The position numbers and the translations under genes were made by a program. Below are positions 36,700 to 48,222 of a stretch of 64,000 bases of DNA, one piece after another. Source of the DNA: Sipunculus nudus (taxonomy: Eukaryota > Annelida > Sipuncula > Golfingiida > Sipunculidae). The stretch lies in assembly GCA_026874595.1 (NCBI GenBank), contig CM049316.1, positions 68,656,676 through 68,720,675 on the forward strand, in the 5' to 3' direction. Each line of letters begins with the position of its first letter. Position 1 is the first letter of the stretch. The notes under the pieces are model-generated. The model was not told the DNA's origin and ran no database searches. It was given only the letters and a program-made list of their open reading frames with translations.

Positions 36700-38333
36700 A
36701 GCTCAGCTGACTATAGTCATAACTATTAGACTTATAAACCTATCACTAAATATCCCAGAATGTCCTTGAAAAAATCTACTTAGAAACCAGAAAGTAGGTT
36801 AATGCTACCTATATTCACTGAGTTATTGGCCGTGTTTTGGTACCCCAGAATAATTAATAACTTGAGACAAAATCTCCTGTATCTCAATAATTATTGCATG
36901 CATTGCCATGAATCTTGCCATGAATATTGATTATGACCAGTTTCGTCACTTCCAAAAGAGTGGTGGCACCACCTGTATTTTTAGCAAACCTGTGAGCTAA
37001 AGTGATGGTGTGGCGGCGTCCGTCCAGCATCCACTGTATGTTTTCCTATGCTATCTCAAAAACCAATAGAGGTGGCACTGCCAAATCTTGTAGAAAAATC
37101 ATTCACATGTCAAATTTTATTGGATTTAACTTATTTTCTTGCTCTCTGCATTTACTTTATTTTATTTTTGTGGTACCACCTGCATTAACTTACATTTTAC
37201 AGGGAAAGGCTAAAAAAAACTTTGAAAATCTTCTCTGAAATCATGAAGTCAAATGTTGAATATTTCACAGAAATTATCCCAGAGATAAGCTCTCTCAAGT
37301 TTGTTTAAATGGTTTGGGTTTGATGAATTTTGGCTCAGTTACAGGAATTTTATCATAGTCATTTGGCCAATTAAGCATACTGACAAAATCTCAGAATTGA
37401 CAGGAGCTAGCTTCACCAAGAAAAGACCTTTATTAATTTGAGTAGCATATTTTTAGAGCCCTATGCCAGGCTACGATAATGAATAAATAGGCCTACAGAC
37501 TGCCCATAAATTTGTAGTAATATTCAGATATGTATGTACATACATGAGTACTCGAGTCCAAAGTTTCTACTTGAGTACTCGGTACATCTTACCCAGATTC
37601 AGGTACTCGATTACTCCTTTCAGCCCTACCTAGAAGTACCTCCCAGAATAACTAAAAATTTGATACAAAAGCTCGAGTATCTGAACAACTATTTGCATGC
37701 ATATTCATCATGGAGTGTTTCATCAGTTCTTGCGGGCTGGTGGCACCACCTAAATTAAAAAAAAAATTAACACATTTTTTTTCTCTATTTTAAGACCTTC
37801 AAAGATGCGGTCGTCCCTTAACAGGGCTCAAATTGTAACCATTGGTCCTAGAATCTTCAAACTTGACATCTAGGAAGATCTGTGAAAAGTCACCTTGGAA
37901 ACTTGAATTAAGGTCTCTGTTACCCATATTTTCTGAGCTATGGGGCTTATAAGCACCCCTCAGAATAATTGAAAATTTGATACCAAAGTATGGGCACAAA
38001 TCATAACCATGGGGCCCAGAATCTTCTAACTTGACTTCCTGAGAGTTCTTCAAAAGTTCTCCCCAGAAACCTGAAATTTGGTCACAGTGACCTATATTCT
38101 TAGAGTTTTGGGGTATGTTTGAGCACCCCAGAAATAATGCAAAATACAAACAAATTGCCAGATTCCTCATGAAAGGCTGGTTGGATTGTCATCAAATTTG
38201 TTGTGCTTATGGGTCTTGATGAACTTTAAGCTAATATGCTTGAACAATGATGTCACCTATATAATTAGCTGTCTGTGCAAGCCAAATTATTAACATGTCA
38301 GTCGGCTGAGGGTCATGACCCATGGGTCTTTTG
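36700..38333 (+). mobile_element. Family E element with a C 5' fragment inside
   Basis: It starts AGCTCAGCTGACTATAGTCA after TTTTT and ends GTCAGTCGGCTGAGGGTCAT, GACCCATGGGTC, TTTTG at 38333. C 5' sequence (AGCAAACCTGTGAGCTAAAG) begins at 36983 without a matching C 3' end, so part has been deleted. Long minus-strand frames here repeat the same peptide words per unit and are not genes. Confidence 0.65.
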
Positions 38334-38790
38334 TTCTTCATATATACCATAATTATTCCCCTATATAGTTTCTATGTACATGTGAGAAATTAAGTCAGTA
38401 TTCCTTAATTTATAAAAGTTATGGGCCCAAATATAATGCACATTGTTGAAAATCAGGAAAATTATTAACTCACTAATCTTGATAATTGTTGAAGCTAGAG
38501 ACTTTTTTTTCAAGGATATAACTTTATTTAATCAAGATTCAATTGTATACCCAAGATTAGATCTGAATTTTGTAAATCTTTTTAGTTATTAGCATAAATA
38601 TAACATCAGCATCTTAAATTTTGCCCAACTTTGACCATGGCACATTTTTCCTGCAAGTTCATTTGATTTAGTTTTCACTCTAGGGACACATAAGGATTAA
38701 ATCTGAAAATTTATGAAATTTGAAAATAAAAGCTAAAAAAATAGGCTAGTTATTTAAGTTTTTTCAGGGGCTCTATTGTATTCACAATGT
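38334..38790. repeat. Dispersed repeat shared with 2250-2680 and 7150-7570
   Basis: CCTATATAGTTTCTATGTACATG, the CAAGATTCAATTGTATACCC region and AAAATAGGCTAGTTATT occur in the same order as inside the E element at 1951-9453. This looks like another copy of that core without its ends. Confidence 0.6.
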
Positions 38791-38979
38791 CCAGCTGCGG
38801 GCAGGCCACTTCTGGTCACTGGAGGTCAACTATGCCAGGTTACCTGATTTGTCACAGGTCACTGGGGGAGATCCCCTAGTGTGACAGGTATACAGTTATT
38901 CTCATATATCAAACCAACCCCCCAACCCCCTTCCTCACCAAGTGTTATATGCAGTAATTGTTTCTACTGTATTTCCTTA

Positions 38980-39576
38980 ATTATCCCCTCGCAACAAAGT
39001 TGCGAAGGGGATAATGTAACACCTCTGTTCGTGCGTGCGTGCGTCCATCCTTCCGTCTGTCCGTCTATCTGTCCAGAATTGGCTTGTAGATCGATTTCAA
39101 GCCAAACCGTTTGCCCAAAACCTTTCATCTTGCACATATGGCGCACCCACCCATGGATAAAGACCGCTTACGATTTTGAGGTCATGGGGTCAAAGGTTAC
39201 GGCCACAGGGCTCACTTCTTGAAAAAGCTTGTGCACCCATTTAAAGCCAAACCGTTTGACCAAAACCTTTCATCTTGCACATATGGCTCACCCACCAATG
39301 GATGAAGACCCTTATTGATTTTGAGGTCACAGGGTCAAAGGCCACCACCACAGTGCCCACTTCTTGAAAAAGCTTGTGGACCAATTTTAGGCAAAACCGT
39401 TTGACCAACACCTTTCATATAGCCCACCTTCCCATGGATGAGGAACCTTGTTTAGTTTGAGGTCACAGGAGCAAAGGTCAAGGCCAGAGAGCTGCCCTCC
39501 TCATTTTCACACTGTGTAATACACCCATTCTAATTATGCCCCATGCGAGGGGATGCTCCTCTTTGCGGTGCCCTTG
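38980..39576 (+). mobile_element. Family F element, short and complete
   Basis: The 5' end is a long stem (ATTATCCCCT-CGCAAC, AAA loop, GTTGCG-AAGGGGATAAT) at 38980-39015, followed by a CGTGCGTGCGTGCGTCC and TCCGTCTGTCCGTC tract. The core has three units of about 125 bp with AAACCGTTTG-CCAAAACCTT and TTTTGAGGTCA. The 3' end is TGCGAGGGG, the inverse of the 5' arm, then GATGCTCCTCTTTGCGGTGC and CCTTG at 39576. It has the same plan as families A to E. No ORF of interest. Confidence 0.7.
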
Positions 39577-41855
39577 TTGTAATGCTGTTTTCACTCCAAT
39601 ATACAAATGTTTCTTGAAATAGTAATTCAAGGAGTAATCCAGAAGATGCAATGTTTTGGTTGTATAGCATTTTTAGAAAAATTCAATTTTCTGTAAAATA
39701 AATTCAGCAAATTAAAATATAACTAAACCCATCAGTATGCATAAATTGATAATACATGAGCCAAATTATGTATAAATAGAGGCACAATTTAAAATTGTGA
39801 ATTTGATCTAAATCAAGTATTATTTCCAGATATTTATTGTTTTGCAAATTAAAAGATATATTTTTGTGGTAAAAAGTAAATACATTTATATCCATAATGT
39901 AATGTTATCTAACAAAATTGAGATATATGATGATGCAATTAATAATAAGATATCAGCTTTTATATTCAGATATATATGTTATATAACAATGAAATATGTA
40001 AAAGACACAAGTCATAACAAACAAAAGAATTTATTTTATTGTCTAAATCTACTCTGTGGATTTCCAGGGAGGGGAGGAAGTCAGGGAATGGTTTACATTT
40101 CTGTTCTGTCCGTAGGCCAGTTGAACCTTTATGAATATAGATTAATACAGCTAAACTTCTCAATTACAAACACTGGCAGAGTTTTCATAGTTATAGAGAG
40201 CATATATTAATGTCACAGATTTACTGATATACTGTTCACAGGACAGATGCTTTGACCGAAAGATGCTAATTTGCTCAGAGGTGTGAATTCCTCAATCAAG
40301 ATACAATTTTAACAACTAAGGTGTCATATGATTATCACATATGCATAACTGTTAGCCACAACATTTGCAGGTGTATGCTCCAGCTATTTGTTTGACAAGA
40401 ACAAACAACTTATAAATCATAACATTGGTCCATTTACATGTTATTTTCATATGAATATTCTTACCAGACAATTTCTGCAAATGCTGGAGCCTGATTTATA
40501 TGCTTTCCATATACTTGCATCATCATTTCTCCACAATGGTTCTATGAAATGTAAAGAAATCATTAGAAATCATATGAACAAAGGGTTTCTGAAAAAATTT
40601 TAAGCTCACGTGAAAAACCTTCTCTTAATTATTCTATAACTGCAGATTTTCTACAGATTCATGTATGTTTACACTTTGTCCATCACAACACATCAGGCAT
40701 AATAAATGTGCACTAGAGCTCCTAGGTATCATGGTAATGTTATATTGCATTTTTGGTATTTGCTTAAACAAAATTGCAGTCACAGTAAGGGAATACACAT
40801 AAATCTTTTAATAGTGAGGATTTGAACTGCATTTCACTATTTAAATTTAAAGTAAAATCACTCTGCCCATGCACACAAACCTAAGCATAGACATAAGGAG
40901 TATATGTGTAAAGAAGATCACTGATATACAAGCTGAACATGATGCTATGTGAGGTCTTTCATTAAACACACAAATTGTGTACTTGTAGGGCAAACCAAGA
41001 TGAGTGAAAGTCATCTTTGTACAATCATTTTTTTTAAACATGCTAAAAGATCTAAAGTAATGCAAGATTACACACCAAAGAGACATTTTTAAGCGATAAA
41101 TTCCCTTTGTGGTTGACAAACACAGCTTCTGCCTTCAAAATCTGAATTCTAGGTAACTGATGACAGGATGTTGTTGTTCAGACTAAGACTGTGAGATCTG
41201 GGGTCTGTTGCAATAAGGTAGGTGACATAAGTCCTGGGTCATCTGAGTGTCACTATGGTAACTATTATGACATCACAATTGTAACAGTGTTTTGTAGTGT
41301 TGGGACCAATAACCGATTATAATCGATGATCAGTGGACTTATGCAGATGATACAATGATAGATCTTGCTTTGCCATATTCAATAACAGGTTTTTTCCACA
41401 AAGGTTAGGCTTTATAATGACAGAATGTACACTTTGATAAAATTTATGCAAACAAACAATCAGTGTTTACTAATAGATTTACACCTGAGTTTGCTACACA
41501 CACATGTAGGTTATAGAGTATTATATATCAGCCAATATTTCTCCTACATAGATATCAGTTGAGAGGATGTACAGGTCTACATCTGATCAGAATTTTCATA
41601 CTCTTAGAGGTCAACCAATTCTTACTGATGACTGATCTAATTAAATTACAGCTGATTCCCAAACTTCTCAAAAAAACTAATAATCAGTTATTGGTTGCTG
41701 ATATATGTCATATGTCACTGCAACAAGCCCTTGGTCATATTCTCATGCATGCCAATTATTATGTCTGCCCCCTTCAGTGGAGACAAGTTGTTGTCAAAAA
41801 TTAACTTAATTTGTTCTTGTGTGAAAAGGAATTTGTCTCTTTTTTAATTGTATAG
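39577..41855. other. CYLD intron, unique sequence
   Basis: Very AT-rich. I see no repeat termini, RNA gene or credible exon. The two 120-codon and 90-codon frames here lack splice support and homology. Confidence 0.6.
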
Positions 41856-42003
41856 GACACACCAACAGAGGCTGGAACTGATGGAAAGTACATGAATAAA
41901 AGATTATTCTCCTGTCCACCAAAGAGAGCCATGTTTATGTTTATGGACAAGTGCAAGAAGGACAGTCGGTTTGAAGAAGAGCCAGACATACAGAACAATT
42001 TAG
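41856..42003 (+). CDS. CYLD: CYLD deubiquitinase, second half of CAP-Gly domain
   Basis: The acceptor TTTTTAATTGTATAG ends at 41855 and the donor TTAG|GTGATT follows 42003. Starting in phase 0 and ending in phase 1, it encodes about 49 residues. TDGKYMNKRLFSCPPKRAMF followed by KCKKDSRF aligns without gaps to the human CYLD segment with TDG, RYFTC and CRPDSRF, the C-terminal strands of the third CAP-Gly domain. The family's usual GKNDG signature is GTDGK here, as expected for this CYLD domain rather than for tubulin-tail-binding CAP-Gly proteins. It follows the exon ending at 34830. Confidence 0.95.
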
Positions 42004-42243
42004 GTGATTTATAATTCATTATCTTCAAATTTCAAATGAAAGAGAAATCATCAACTTGTAGGGTTCAGCTTAATTATTTTATTATTAGGACTTCATTTGT
42101 TGTGAAGTTCATTGTCTGTCATTTATCTATCTAAGAAGAAATTGTTGTTTGTGTGAAATAAAGTGAATTTCATTTGAGTTTTCTTCTTTTCTACTTTAGA
42201 TATTTTTAACTTCAGAGATGTGCATCATGGCCTAAAACTTTTT

Positions 42244-45198
42244 AGCGAACCTGTGAGCTTATGCGATGGCGCAGCATGGCCCGTCCACTGTCAGCCGTCT
42301 GCCGTCCAGGGCTGGCTTTCCACCGTCCATGGCTGTAAGTCAGAAAGAGTGAGAGCTAGCAGCTCCAAATTACATCTAAGATTTAGTCACATGTTAAACT
42401 TGGTGCCCTGAAGCTTATTATTGGGTATCTGCATTAATTTAGATTTTATAGAAAAAAAGCTTAAAAACCTTTAAAAATCTTCTTCTCTGAAACTGTCCAG
42501 CCAACTTGTCCAACATTTCACATAAATGTTAATTGGAACAATCTCTCTCAAATTTGTTCGAATGGTTTCAGTTCAATGATTTTTGACCGAGTTACAGGAA
42601 GTTGAACTTCGTCATCTGTGCAAAAATGCATACTAAACTTAAAATCTCAGGAACAGCTGGAGCTGGCATTACCAAATTTTATGCCAATGTTTGTCACATG
42701 AGTCCTATCTGAAATTGAGGTGTTGGTGGCGCCACCTACATTGATCTGTTTTTTTTACAAGGAAAAATGTAAGATTATACTCTTAAAAAAATGTTAAGCT
42801 GATTGGTTTAAACTTTACAAGAATTATTCTATGGTAGGGTTCTGCCAGTGGGTATATGCAGCTTTAAAAAAGGAGTGTAGCCAATTGAAAAAAGGCTTTC
42901 TGTGTTTGAAAACAGATTTGACAACATGCCCAGTTGCAGCAGCCAAGTCAAGAGGTCACTCAGTACAACCACGTGGGGTCCAGACATCACCATGGCAACT
43001 GACCTGGCTCTGTCTGGTGTCTAGACAATGTGTCTAGACGTCTAGACACAGCATCTAGATGTCTAGACACAGCCTCTAGATGCAGAATGCCCAATTTAGA
43101 ATTATTGGAATTATATCTTTCAATTGTTTGAAAAAACTTGGTTTGCATTTTTAGCGAATCTGTGAGCTTATGCAATGGTGTGGCATCTTCCGTTGTCTGT
43201 TATGCGTCAGAGCTGTCTCAAAAAGGGCAGGAGCTAGCATTTTTTGCAAAAAATTTGTCATCTAAAAAATTCTATCGGATTTTGCTTATTGCTTTTGTTT
43301 GGATAGCTTTATATTATACACTTAAAATAATGTCGCAACCTGCAACCATTTTTGCACAGCGTCCATCTGTTCATCTACATTGGGATAAAAACACCCATAT
43401 CTCGGCAGTGGTTGGACTTATCCACCTGAAATTTTGCAGGTTTATACATCCTAGACAGCTTTCATGATTTTATGACAGGTGGGGCCACCTTCATTCATGT
43501 TTACGCTGCAGACATCCAAGCTCATATCTCAGGAACCATTTGACTGATTTGGCCAAAATTTTGCATGTGTATAGATCTCAAATAGCTCTTTATCATACGT
43601 ACGCAAACCTGGTGGCGCCACCTGCAATAATTTTTGCACAGCGTCCGTCTGTTTGTCTGCCATGGGATAAAATTACTCATATCTCGGCAGTGGTTTGACA
43701 TATCTGCCTAAAATTTTGCAGGTTTATACATCCTGGACAGCTTTCTTGATTTTATGAAGGTGGCCCCACCTACATTCACGCTAATGCTGCAGACATCCAA
43801 GCTCATATCTCGGAAACCATTCGACTGATTGGGTCAAAATTTTGCATGTGTATAGATCTCACTTAGCTCTTTATCATTCACAACTGGTGGCGCCACCTGC
43901 AACCATTTTTGCACAGCGTCCATCTGTTCATCTGCCTTGGGATAAAATCATTCATATCTCGGCAGTGGTTTGATTTATCCACCTGAAATTTTGCAGGTTT
44001 ATACATCATAGACAGCTTTCTTGATTTTATGACAGGTGGCGCCACATCTATTCATGTTGAAGCTGCAGACATCAAAGCTCATATCTCGGGAACCATTTGA
44101 CTGATTTGGCCAAAATTTTGCATGTGTAAAGATCTCACATAGCTCTTTATCATTCACAACTGGTGGAGCCACCTGCAACCATTTTTGCACAGCGTCCATC
44201 TGTTCATCTGCCTTGGGATAAAATCACTCATATCTCGGCAGTGGTTTGACTTATCCACCTGAAATTTTGCAGGTTTATACATCCTGGACAGCTTTCTTGA
44301 TTTTATGACATGTGGCGCCACCTTCATTCATGTTTACGCTGCAGACATCCAAGCTCATATCTTAGGAACCATTGGACCAATAGGGCCAAAATTTTGCATG
44401 TGTTTAGATCCCACATAGCTCTTTATCATACACAAAACTGGTGGAGCCACCTGCAACCATTTTTGCACAGTGTCCGTCTGTTTTTCTGCCATGGGATAAA
44501 ATCCCCATATCTTGGCAGTGGTTTGACATATCTGCCTAAAATTTTGCATTATTATACATCTTTGATAGCTTTCTCCATTATGTGGCAGGTGGCACCACCT
44601 ACTTTTATGTTTATGCTGCAGACATTCAGGCTTATATCTCAGGAATGGTTTGACATATCCCCTGAAATTTTGCATATGAATAGATCTCATATAGCTCTTA
44701 ATCATGTACAAAATTGGTGGCGCCACCTGCCACCATTTTTGCACAGCGTCTTTCTGTTTGTCTGCTGTAGGATTAAATCACTCATATACAAGTAGTGGTT
44801 TGATTTATCTGCCTAGAATTTTGCATATGCATACAACGTGGAAAGCTTTCTGGATATGTGGTAGGTGGCTCAACCTACATACACATTTCGGCTGCAGACA
44901 TCCAGGCTGATATGCAACACACCTCACTCTATTTCTCCTTGCCACTCAATCCATGCCTTACTTCACCCATCCCACTCTGATTTCGAAGGATACATGTAGT
45001 CGCTTGTTCACTACCGGTATTCTAGTTTTAAAATGTCCTAGTCCGAAACTTGCAGGTTCGAAACAACCATTTTGCTGAAATCATAATACTAAGGTAGATA
45101 TGCAGGACATAAGAGGATCAAAATTTAAATTTTAAAAAATAATTCTCCATTCATACTCCCAAACTTTGCACAGGTTCGCATTAGGCCTGTAGGCCTTA
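42244..45198 (+). mobile_element. Family C element with a second C start and nested A
   Basis: The 5' end AGCGAACCTGTGAGCTTATG is at 42244 and a second at 43153 (AGCGAATCTGTGAGC). The 3' end is GCACAGGTTCGC, AGGCCTGTAGGCCT and TTA at 45198. Family A sequence occupies about 43300-45025. A CTAGAC-rich stretch near 43020-43080 (GTGTCTAGACGTCTAGACAC) forms a local palindrome cluster. The element sits in the intron after 42003. Confidence 0.65.
43300..45025 (+). mobile_element. Family A element, 5'-truncated, nested in C
   Basis: About six 278 bp units are marked by TTTTTGCACAGCGTCC at about 43349, 43629, 43904, 44185, 44459 and 44737. The 3' end is GGATACATGTAGTCGCTTG, TTCACTACCG, GTATTCTAG at 45025. 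The 5' hairpin (GTATCCGCC) is absent. Confidence 0.7.
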
Positions 45199-46589
45199 TT
45201 ACTAATCAAGGTCTTTCATCAGATATTGTTAATGGGTCATTATGGCCCAGTTTTATGGATGACACATGTAAATAATGACAGATTATGCCTAAATATATTT
45301 AAAAGTAAATGCAGTGACACATACAATACTATATAATCTTGTGTGTTTATACCATTAATTTTAATCTGAACATTTTATGAAATACTTGCTTTTATCTTCA
45401 CACCTGAAAGAAATTTAACAAAAAATTCTTAGCTGTATAATTTCAGGAAAGAATCAGTGATCCATATCCAAAGTGCCTTGCACAACACTGGTTATAGCAA
45501 AGATAAGCAGATTACTAGCTAGGTTTGTGGACGAGGGATCAACCATTGTTTTTCATAAATATATTCATTAATTATTATTTAAAAATACTGTGGTTGGCTT
45601 CATATTAAGGTTGACTTAATGTTGTGGTTATATGACTTAGCATAGCTTAACAAGGTTTAACTTTTTGTGATCAAACCTCCAATAAGTAAGAAAATGTCAA
45701 AATAAGATTCACGTAGAGCTCTAATCCCCAACAAACTTTCCCTATACAGTGTTAACTATGCTACTAATGTAGCTAATGGCCCATGATTGTTGAGACCTCT
45801 TTGCTGACTCAGGTCAAAGATTACTGAAAAGCCCATCACGTGATTCCATCTGCAACCTAGCAATGCTGGTTCGAAGGGGTATGGTTTATGGTTTTCTCAG
45901 CTTTGCAAACTGCATATCTGATAAAAATGTCCCTCTGTTCTAACAAGTAGTCATATCTAGTTCATGTAACATTGTAACATGGATATTAAGACTCAATTAA
46001 GGCCTTGCTTGAATGTCTGCCTGGTCCCCCAGATTGCAAGTGTGAGAAAAATCTTGAGCAGATGGCAAATTGTTACATCAACCAATAGCTGAGAAAGTGC
46101 CAATGATAGTTAGGATTGCAATCTCGTTCTGTTTTTATTATTTTATTAAAAATTAATTAATCAAATTAGAGAACACATGCAATCCAGGGTGAGACCAAAG
46201 TTTTTTTGGATCATAATGAATTCATTCTAGGAACATGGGACATCATTGCTAACAAAATATTATCATATACCTATTGGATTGTTCATCACAGACTCCCACT
46301 GTTGCAACTGTTTGTCATCTACTGAGACTACTTTCTTGTGACAGTAAGGATTCATATCTGCATGATTACAATCACATGGATTTTCCTACATAACAGTGCA
46401 AATATTACAGATTGAAACCACTGTGAATATTAATTCAACCACAGTATCTGGCTATGAAAATCATGAGATTTGTGTACTTTTGTTTTTCTATGCAGAGACA
46501 TTTGGCTGAGCTAGTTTTGTTCATAATGGAATATTGCCATCATAATGTTCCTTTGTTATTCACATATTTAATTTTTACATTTTATTCAG
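45199..46589. other. CYLD intron, unique sequence
   Basis: AT-rich, with no repeat ends, RNA gene or exon recognised. Confidence 0.6.
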
Positions 46590-46845
46590 ATGGTAGCCGA
46601 CTACCAGGTATACAGGGCTTTAAAGAACCAATCAAACAATATGCCATTGAAGGACTGCTTGGTTTGAATAGAGGTATACAAGGACATCATAATTCTTGTT
46701 ACCTGGATTCAACATTGTTTTGCATGTTTTCCTTTGCTGATGTTTTTGATGAGATTCTCAACCGGCCTAAAGGAAAACATGATGTTGATGAATATACGAA
46801 CGTACAGACTGTGCTCAAGGAACGCATTGTGAACAGACTCAGAAG
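46590..46845 (+). CDS. CYLD: CYLD deubiquitinase, start of USP domain with catalytic Cys
   Basis: The acceptor TTTTATTCAG ends at 46589 and the donor AGAAG|GTTTGC follows 46845. It runs from phase 1 to phase 2, about 85 residues. After a linker (KEPIKQYAIEGLLGLNRG) comes the USP cysteine box GIQGHHNSCYLDSTLFCMF, differing from human at a few positions; the catalytic cysteine codon is 46697-46699. NRPKGKHDVDEY and the IVNRLRR end also match the human order. The enzyme cleaves Lys63- and Met1-linked ubiquitin chains, damping NF-kB and related signalling in the cytoplasm. The asparagine preceding NSC, typical of the USP oxyanion region, is kept, so activity is expected if the histidine box beyond the window is intact. 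Confidence 0.97.
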
Positions 46846-47716
46846 GTTTGCTTTATATTACTTTTAACAAAGTCCGTCATAAGTGCATGTTTTGTAGCAT
46901 TTTTAGCTTAGTTGACTTTTAGTCATTTTGAGTCAAAGCAACCACCTTTGATCTGTTTTTCCCATATCTCCCTCCCTTACAGCAATATATACACCATGTG
47001 CAATGCAATAATTCTCATTGTTTAAGCTGCAATGCATAAGGCTGTTGATATATTTCTGGATGTTGCATGAGCATATTTGTTGGGAGTGTGAGAGTGAATA
47101 TATCACAAGAGTCCCTCTAATATATGAGACAGAATATCATCCCATGAGGCAACTGAATCTTGAACTACAAGGATTATGTATATTTATATATTTGAAGGAT
47201 ATATTTATAAATTATAATGACACTAATACTTCTGAATTAAGGTCTTGGATCCTGAAATTTTCATGTTGGATTTTTATAGCTATAGATTAAACTTGTTTTG
47301 ATGTGTTGAAATAAATGCAAGTGTTTATAATTTACATGCATATTACAGTCACTCATTTGAGATCCTACTACTGTAATCATGTGAGGCTCCTGTATCAATC
47401 TTTTATGAAGTCCATAAAGGTTCACAGACAACTCCAAATATGTGTATTGTCAACATTGTTCAAATGTGGTCTACAAAAAAATGTAACTGTTGCCTAATTT
47501 TCATATTATATATATATATATATTATATATTATATTAAATATATATTTTTTTATACTTTTATTTCAGCTAATCACAATGTTCACATAGCTTGTCAAACCA
47601 TGCATGTAAAATCTTTTCTTCAATAAGTGAGAGAAATTTGGGAACATTTTCAATAATGGCAGTTTATTCTGGATAGTTATTCTGTACATCCTCCAAGAAA
47701 CTTTTTTTCTTGATAG
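46846..47716. other. CYLD intron with AT microsatellite
   Basis: Unique sequence with an (AT)n tract at about 47506-47545. No exon seen. Confidence 0.6.
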
Positions 47717-47808
47717 TGAGTTTCTGGTGCCAGCAGGCCAAGTGATGCTGTTACGTGACCAGCTTGATAAGCTGAGTCCAGTCCAGGGATTGAGAAGTGA
47801 AGAGAAAG
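47717..47808 (+). CDS. CYLD: CYLD deubiquitinase, USP domain exon
   Basis: The acceptor CTTTTTTTCTTGATAG ends at 47716 and the donor AAAG|GTTTGT follows 47808. It runs from phase 2 to phase 1, encoding about 31 residues ending in GLRSEEK. VMLLRDQLDKLSPVQGLRSE aligns with human CYLD KIMKLRKILEKVEA followed by GFTSEEK, a helix of the thumb region. It is too short for an ORF search but fits exactly between its neighbours in phase and homology. Confidence 0.92.
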
Positions 47809-48155
47809 GTTTGTAAAAATTTACTTTTCATCATATTGATTATTTTTCAATTAATTGTTTGAGAGGTGCATAATTTCAACATTAAAGTTAAACAGAATTT
47901 TCTAATTGAATATGTTTGCATTTTATTTATGTGAAATTATGCTTTAGATCCTATCTTTCAGTCTCACCAACAGAAAAGTTATATACTTGCTCATGATAGA
48001 AAAGCCTGCTTCTGCAAAAATATATGGAAGAATAACTGTTTAGCAGAATTTCTTATTAACAGATTCAATTTTGAATATGTAATGCCTTTCATGTTTTGCT
48101 GCTCACTGTAGATTGGAATTTCTGAACAGGTACTGGTAACATTGTTCTGTTTTAG

Positions 48156-48222
48156 ATCCAGAAGAATTTCTGAATTGCCTGTTGAATCATGTTATGAAAG
48201 CAGAACCATTTGTCAGATTAAG
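48156..48222 (+). CDS. CYLD: CYLD deubiquitinase, USP domain exon
   Basis: The acceptor TTCTGTTTTAG ends at 48155 and the donor TTAAG|GTAATT follows 48222. It runs from phase 1 to phase 2, about 22 residues. DPEEFLNCLLNHVMKAEP then FVRLR closely matches human DPEEFLNILFHHILRVEP. This is the conserved USP segment placing the substrate-side helix. The intron before it is only 347 bp, while the one after it is 12.1 kb and filled by nested repeats starting 24 bp past the donor. Confidence 0.95.

Noticed and set aside
37799-38170. 123-codon minus-strand frame, with relatives at 52022-52375, 53193-53762, 60784-61119 and 61882-62088 sharing the words MGNRDLISGF and EDSRSSGYDLCPV
   Set aside because: The peptides recur once per 330-340 bp E unit and stop at unit or element edges. 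Their similarity follows from DNA repeat identity; there is no start context, splice support or domain.
44310-44795. 161-codon plus frame and overlapping 129-codon minus frame
   Set aside because: Both read through 278 bp family A units; frames open on both strands and repeated words indicate a tandem repeat, not a gene.
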